Below are positions 61,034 to 64,000 of a stretch of 64,000 bases of DNA, in pieces. Position numbers and translations under genes: made by a program. The first letter of the stretch is position 1; every line of letters starts with the position of its first letter. The notes below the pieces were generated by a model, which saw only the letters and a program-made list of their open reading frames with translations, did not search any database and had not been told where the DNA came from. The stretch covers positions 3,782,001-3,846,000 of the forward strand of contig CM066291.1 of NCBI GenBank assembly GCA_033816765.1, in the 5' to 3' direction. Source of the stretch: Nothopassalora personata (taxonomy: Eukaryota > Ascomycota > Dothideomycetes > Mycosphaerellales > Mycosphaerellaceae).

Positions 61034-61405
61034 TGTCTACCAACCACCCTATGTAGGCCTGTCCGAGTTGTGGTGGTATGGAGCGGTGCTTGCGTAAGCA
61101 GGGGTATTTGCCGGTCCTGGGACCGGGAAATCAGGTCACGTGACGAGCAGCGCAGTAGCCAGATAAAACAAGAGGATTGGCGGACCCTAAACCCCTATAC
61201 CCTCTACTCGAGAGGTATGAATTGAATTGTTGCCTTGATGCTACGCTTACAATACTCAACTGCGCAGTATATATCTCAATGGCCATACCAGGTCCTGCTG
61301 GCTTGCCCAAATGTCCAATCAAACCTAAATGAATTTGGGCAAGTTGGACCCAAGGGACCCCTTCCCAAACCCAAACCCAAGGTCAACACAACCCATTAGT
61401 CGTCA
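61034..61405 (-). repeat. 5' LTR of element C
   Basis: 372 bases, same ends as the partner. Carries the palindrome at 61106-61131. Confidence 0.95.
61106..61131. repeat. 26-base palindrome (copy 4, 5' LTR)
   Basis: Identical to the copy in the other LTR. Confidence 0.9.
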
Positions 61406-61705
61406 ATACTAGTCTAATTGAGAGGTAACAACTAAGCTGCCCTTACCCTAGTAAGGGATGCACATGTTTATAATAAGTTAAAGCACATTAACATTACCTA
61501 CAATACTATTAGGAAACTTTAGTAGAGAAGGCTTATTACTGTTAAGTACACCCTAACATCTAAGATAGTTATAGATAGGTTTATAAAGCTAAAGACTAGT
61601 CCACACTTCTAGAGGTTTGTAAGCTAGCTTAACCTGTTATAGAGGTCTAAATACTACTAATAGGAGAAGAGTAGACTGTAACCTCCTATATAAGATAAGT
61701 GGGAG
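61406..61705 (+). pseudogene. Copia-2 RNase H tail
   Basis: Reads through RIP-type stops as AALTLVRDAHVYNKLKHINI, then RRLITVKYTLTSKIVIDRFIK: the end of copia RNase H (KHIDI... and the late ...KMVADGxTKP-like block). The polypurine tract and 3' LTR follow. Confidence 0.8.
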
Positions 61706-61952
61706 TGTTAAGATGTAGCATCTTAAGGGGAGCTAACAGTTAGGTTATAATCTAATAGCCTAAGGCATCCACGATAACTTAGCTTGTCGGAAGACACCTT
61801 CTCTCCCCTTTAGCTTAGATAGACATCTAACACAATTAACACATTAGTTCCTAATATATTGCTGCATGCCCTATAGCTATTAGCTAGTTGAAGATTAATC
61901 TCTTACTCCACTCCGCTACTAACTACGTATCCTGTTAGGTCTTAACTTAACA
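61706..61952 (+). repeat. 3' LTR of copia-2
   Basis: 247 bases, followed by the ATTTT duplication. Confidence 0.93.
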
Positions 61953-62811
61953 ATTTTTAAAATAAATACTCTTCTCTTTACTCTTCTCTCTCCTTACCTC
62001 CCTCTCTAATGTTATTACTATCGGGGGTGTTTACTCGACTAAGTAAGCGAGCCTTTTAGTCCAATAGAAGATACTATAGGTTAGTGTCTTCTATACTAGT
62101 TATAGCTAAGTTTACTATCGGGGGTAGAGGTCCTTATATCTAGCTACCGAAGGGTTAAGGTCTAAATGCATAACCTATGCCCTTATTTTAGCGCCTTATA
62201 CTACCTTCGTAGGTACCTTATATTCGACTACTATACGCGTAGCCTTCGCGGATCCTTCCGCCGGCTTATACCGTCTTCGCTAACGCCTTATATTCGGCTA
62301 CTATACGCGTAGCATTCGCGAGTCCTTATACTAGCTCCTAGCTGTTATACTCTTCTAGCTAGCCCTTCTATCGTACTAGGTACTGCACTTTACCCTTATG
62401 CTTACGCTTTCCTAGTACTACCTCTACTTTATATTCCCCGTCCTTGTTAGCGAGGGCTATAGTACCTCCATCCTTCTCGCTACCCGCGTACGGCTCGAGG
62501 AGGGATACATAGAATACATTATGAATTCTTAAGTCGGCTAGTAGTACTAGGCGGTATGCCTACGAACCGATAGCGTTAATAATGCGGTACGGTCTAATAA
62601 ACTTCGGACCTATCTTCTTCTTCGGTAATACTAACCTTAGGTTCTTCGTAGATAATAAGACTATGTCGCCTACGCGATAGCTCTTAGCCTTATAAGTCTT
62701 ATTATAGTAGCGAGTCTAATCGGCTACTACGATTTCCTAATGCTTCGTAAGCGTAGCGCGCATCTCTCGTATACGGTTAACTGAGTCTACCGCTACTAGT
62801 ACCTTAGACAA
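61953..62811 (-). pseudogene. Chromovirus E pol C-terminus
   Basis: On the minus strand this aligns with element A at about 32080-32530: integrase tail (near 62630-62560) and chromodomain (near 62420-62200), RIP-mutated. The chromodomain end is locally duplicated: 62217 onward and 62288 onward both read CCTTATATTCG(A/G)CTACTATACGC. Confidence 0.7.
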
Positions 62812-64000
62812 TGTGAGTAGATTGATGTATTAAGAGAGATCTACGAAGTCGCGAGAAAGCAAGATAAGCTAAGAAAAGTGGGTGCCTCAGGTAGCTAGGG
62901 CCTTAGCATCTAAGAAGTGCTTAGGACAAGCATTAAGTCACCCCCATAACGAGGCTCTAGATGCTAGAACAGGTGCACACGCACTAAAGAAAGCATACGC
63001 TCGCTTACTAACACCATGCCATCCTCCTCGTCCAATTCCTATGTCCTTATGTCTAGTAATTGCCGCGTGGTGGTGGTGTAGGTGTAGCTACTACTAAAAT
63101 CGATAGGTGTTTCGCGCGTTCTCATTGGATAGCGCTAACACCGCAGTACAACGGTCATTGTCTACTAAGATAAGACGATTGGCGCACTCGATGGTGTCGT
63201 CCAATTAGAGCCCTAATAACTGCTATCAATTAGGCTCGGTATTGTTGTTAATTGCCGCCTTACAGTCAGCCATATTAAGCTACTGCACGAAGTCGGCGTG
63301 CTTGAACTGATCTAGTGCCTTCGTGAAGCCGTTAGTAACCTAGTCGTTGGTGCCTATCTACTTAACCGAGATCTTGCCCTTAGCATCAAGTTTAATAGCA
63401 TAGACCTATCTACCCTTTAGAACGCGTACGCCTAGTAGCAGTAAGGCCTTGTCCTTATAGACCTACGTCTCGTACTATTCGAGACTAGTGAATTCAGCTT
63501 CTTTAGCTGCGCGCCACTCGGCGTGTTGTAGTGTACCTATTGCGGCCTTATGACTCTTCGGTATAATGACAGTCGCTAGATCTAGCCAGTCGGTCGCTAC
63601 TATGAAAGCAGTTATAGTCGCATGTGGCATCTCTACAAGTTGCTTACGGGCTTGCTTACTAAGTAAATAATAAAATCCCCTACGCTACTTCCGGTTAGCT
63701 TTAAACTAATAGCCATTTAGAGGATCACGAACATCTACCGGTAGGCGTCGATTGCGCTAAGGCCGACTAGATGGCGTAGGTAGTACGGCAGATGTAGGCT
63801 TAGGAGGTGTTGTTAGCTACACCTCCGGAAACTCGTCTAGTACCTTATCTTAATAGATATCTACGACTTCCTATAACACGTCCTTATCGGATTGCTCGAG
63901 TAAAGTGTTAGTAGGCTTGTTAATGATAGTAATGTTCTTAGGAAGTGTAGCACCCCTATAATTACTACCCCTAGGAGTCGTAACTTCTACAGCTGCACGG
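62812..64000 (-). mobile_element. Copia-type relic with internal deletion, runs off the window
   Basis: The chromovirus E match ends near 62811 and TGTGAGTAG begins at 62812, a possible LTR edge. On the minus strand, 63640-63260 reads as the copia RT start (HAEWRAAKEAEFTSLE, LDAKGKI) followed after little space by the copia RNase H end (GFTKALDQFKHADFVQQL), so the RT core is missing. LTR limits and target duplication cannot be seen. RIP-mutated, perhaps less strongly at 62860-63080. Confidence 0.55.

Larger units (their letters stand above)
49750..61405 (-). mobile_element. Element C: young 11.66-kb LTR retrotransposon with a third gene
   Basis: The 372-base LTRs (49750-50121 and 61034-61405) differ at only two positions that I can find. 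The element is read on the minus strand: 5' LTR 61034-61405, gag-protease 60807-57895, pol 57949-54128 through a -1 frameshift, a 600-base spacer, a third gene 53526-50622, a polypurine tract beside the 3' LTR, and the 3' LTR 49750-50121. There is no RIP signature. The flanks do not show a matching target duplication (AGTAA on the left, ATACT on the right), in contrast with the other bounded LTR elements here. The pol sequence is Ty3/gypsy type without a recognisable chromodomain. Confidence 0.93.
42757..61952 (+). mobile_element. Copia-2: Ty1/copia element with a 15.7-kb internal replacement
   Basis: Two 247-base LTRs (42757-43003 and 61706-61952; TGTTAAG...CTTAACA) are enclosed by the duplication ATTTT (42752-42756 and 61953-61957). 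A primer binding site follows the 5' LTR, and a polypurine tract (AAGTGGGAG) precedes the 3' LTR. Gag, protease and the integrase start lie at about 43080-45740, and the RNase H tail at 61406-61700. The RT domain is missing; a LINE and the LTR element C occupy its place. It inserted into chromovirus E and is moderately RIP-mutated. Confidence 0.9.
26925..64000 (-). mobile_element. Chromovirus E: Ty3/gypsy relic of the same family as A, runs off the window
   Basis: The element is read on the minus strand. Its 3' LTR is at 26925-27105, followed inward by a polypurine-tract complement (CTGCCTCCCC). The interior continues at 27106-27359, resumes at 41642-42756 after insertion B and at 61953-62811 after copia-2, then meets another insertion. 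All these pieces align, in order and inverted, with chromovirus A (33901-32100): the antisense gene, the pol C-terminus with chromodomain, and the integrase tail. The 5' half lies outside the window. It is heavily RIP-mutated. It inserted into copia-3. Confidence 0.8.

Noticed and set aside
17425..64000. Starship-type giant mobile element
   Set aside because: No tyrosine recombinase (captain/DUF3435) gene or cargo genes; the block is fully explained by nested retroelements.

Overview
This window is filamentous ascomycete (Pezizomycotina) nuclear DNA. The basis is short GT-AG introns with CTAAC-type branch sites, a family 3 pectate lyase, an Sfm1-type SPOUT methyltransferase, a second (Aco2-type) aconitase, DUF3405 and 2EXR-type fungal families, and a long block carrying the repeat-induced point mutation (RIP) signature, with CpA/TpG turned into TpA. 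A plant-associated Dothideomycete is my best guess; this is inference from gene content.

Layout. Positions 1-17424 are ordinary host DNA: a DUF3405 membrane protein (69-2447), two broken 2EXR/F-box-like genes (2729-4001), a poorly resolved minus-strand gene (4140-5191), a fatty-acid-hydroxylase-type membrane enzyme (5350-6084), a secreted pectate lyase with one intron (7010-7795), an Aco2-like aconitase (8364-10814, minus), an intact Tc1/mariner transposon (10936-12292) sitting between the divergent ACO2 and SFM1 genes, SFM1 (12481-13261), a carboxypeptidase S10 pseudogene (13677-14240), and then gene-poor DNA.

Positions 17425-64000 are a deep nest of retrotransposons that can be unpacked from target-site duplications (TSDs). 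A copia relic (copia-3) was hit by copia-1 (17745-24941, TSD CTAAT) and by chromovirus E (26925 to beyond the window). E was hit by chromovirus B (27365-41636, TSD CGTAC), by copia-2 (42757-61952, TSD ATTTT) and by another copia relic (from about 62812). B was hit by chromovirus A (27505-34097, TSD GATAG) inside its LTR and by a 779-bp non-LTR insertion (34716-35494, 14-bp TSD). Copia-2 contains a LINE (about 45750-49749), which abuts a young 11.66-kb LTR element C (49750-61405). The old layers are RIP-mutated. The LINE, element C and the 779-bp insertion are not.

The most interesting content is accessory genes carried by the retroelements. Chromoviruses A and E (same family, opposite orientation) each carry, between pol and the 3' LTR, an ANTISENSE gene with three conserved introns; the four exons join in frame in both copies (735 and 669 bases). 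Chromovirus B carries, in the same place and also antisense, a gene with a perfect Zn2Cys6 (GAL4-type) cysteine pattern plus a charged helical tail. Element C, whose LTRs differ at 2 of 372 positions, carries gag, pol (joined through a textbook -1 slippery heptamer), and a third sense-strand gene of unknown function in two overlapping frames. It also has four copies of a 26-bp palindrome, one of them perfect, in its LTRs, early pol and the region upstream of the third gene.
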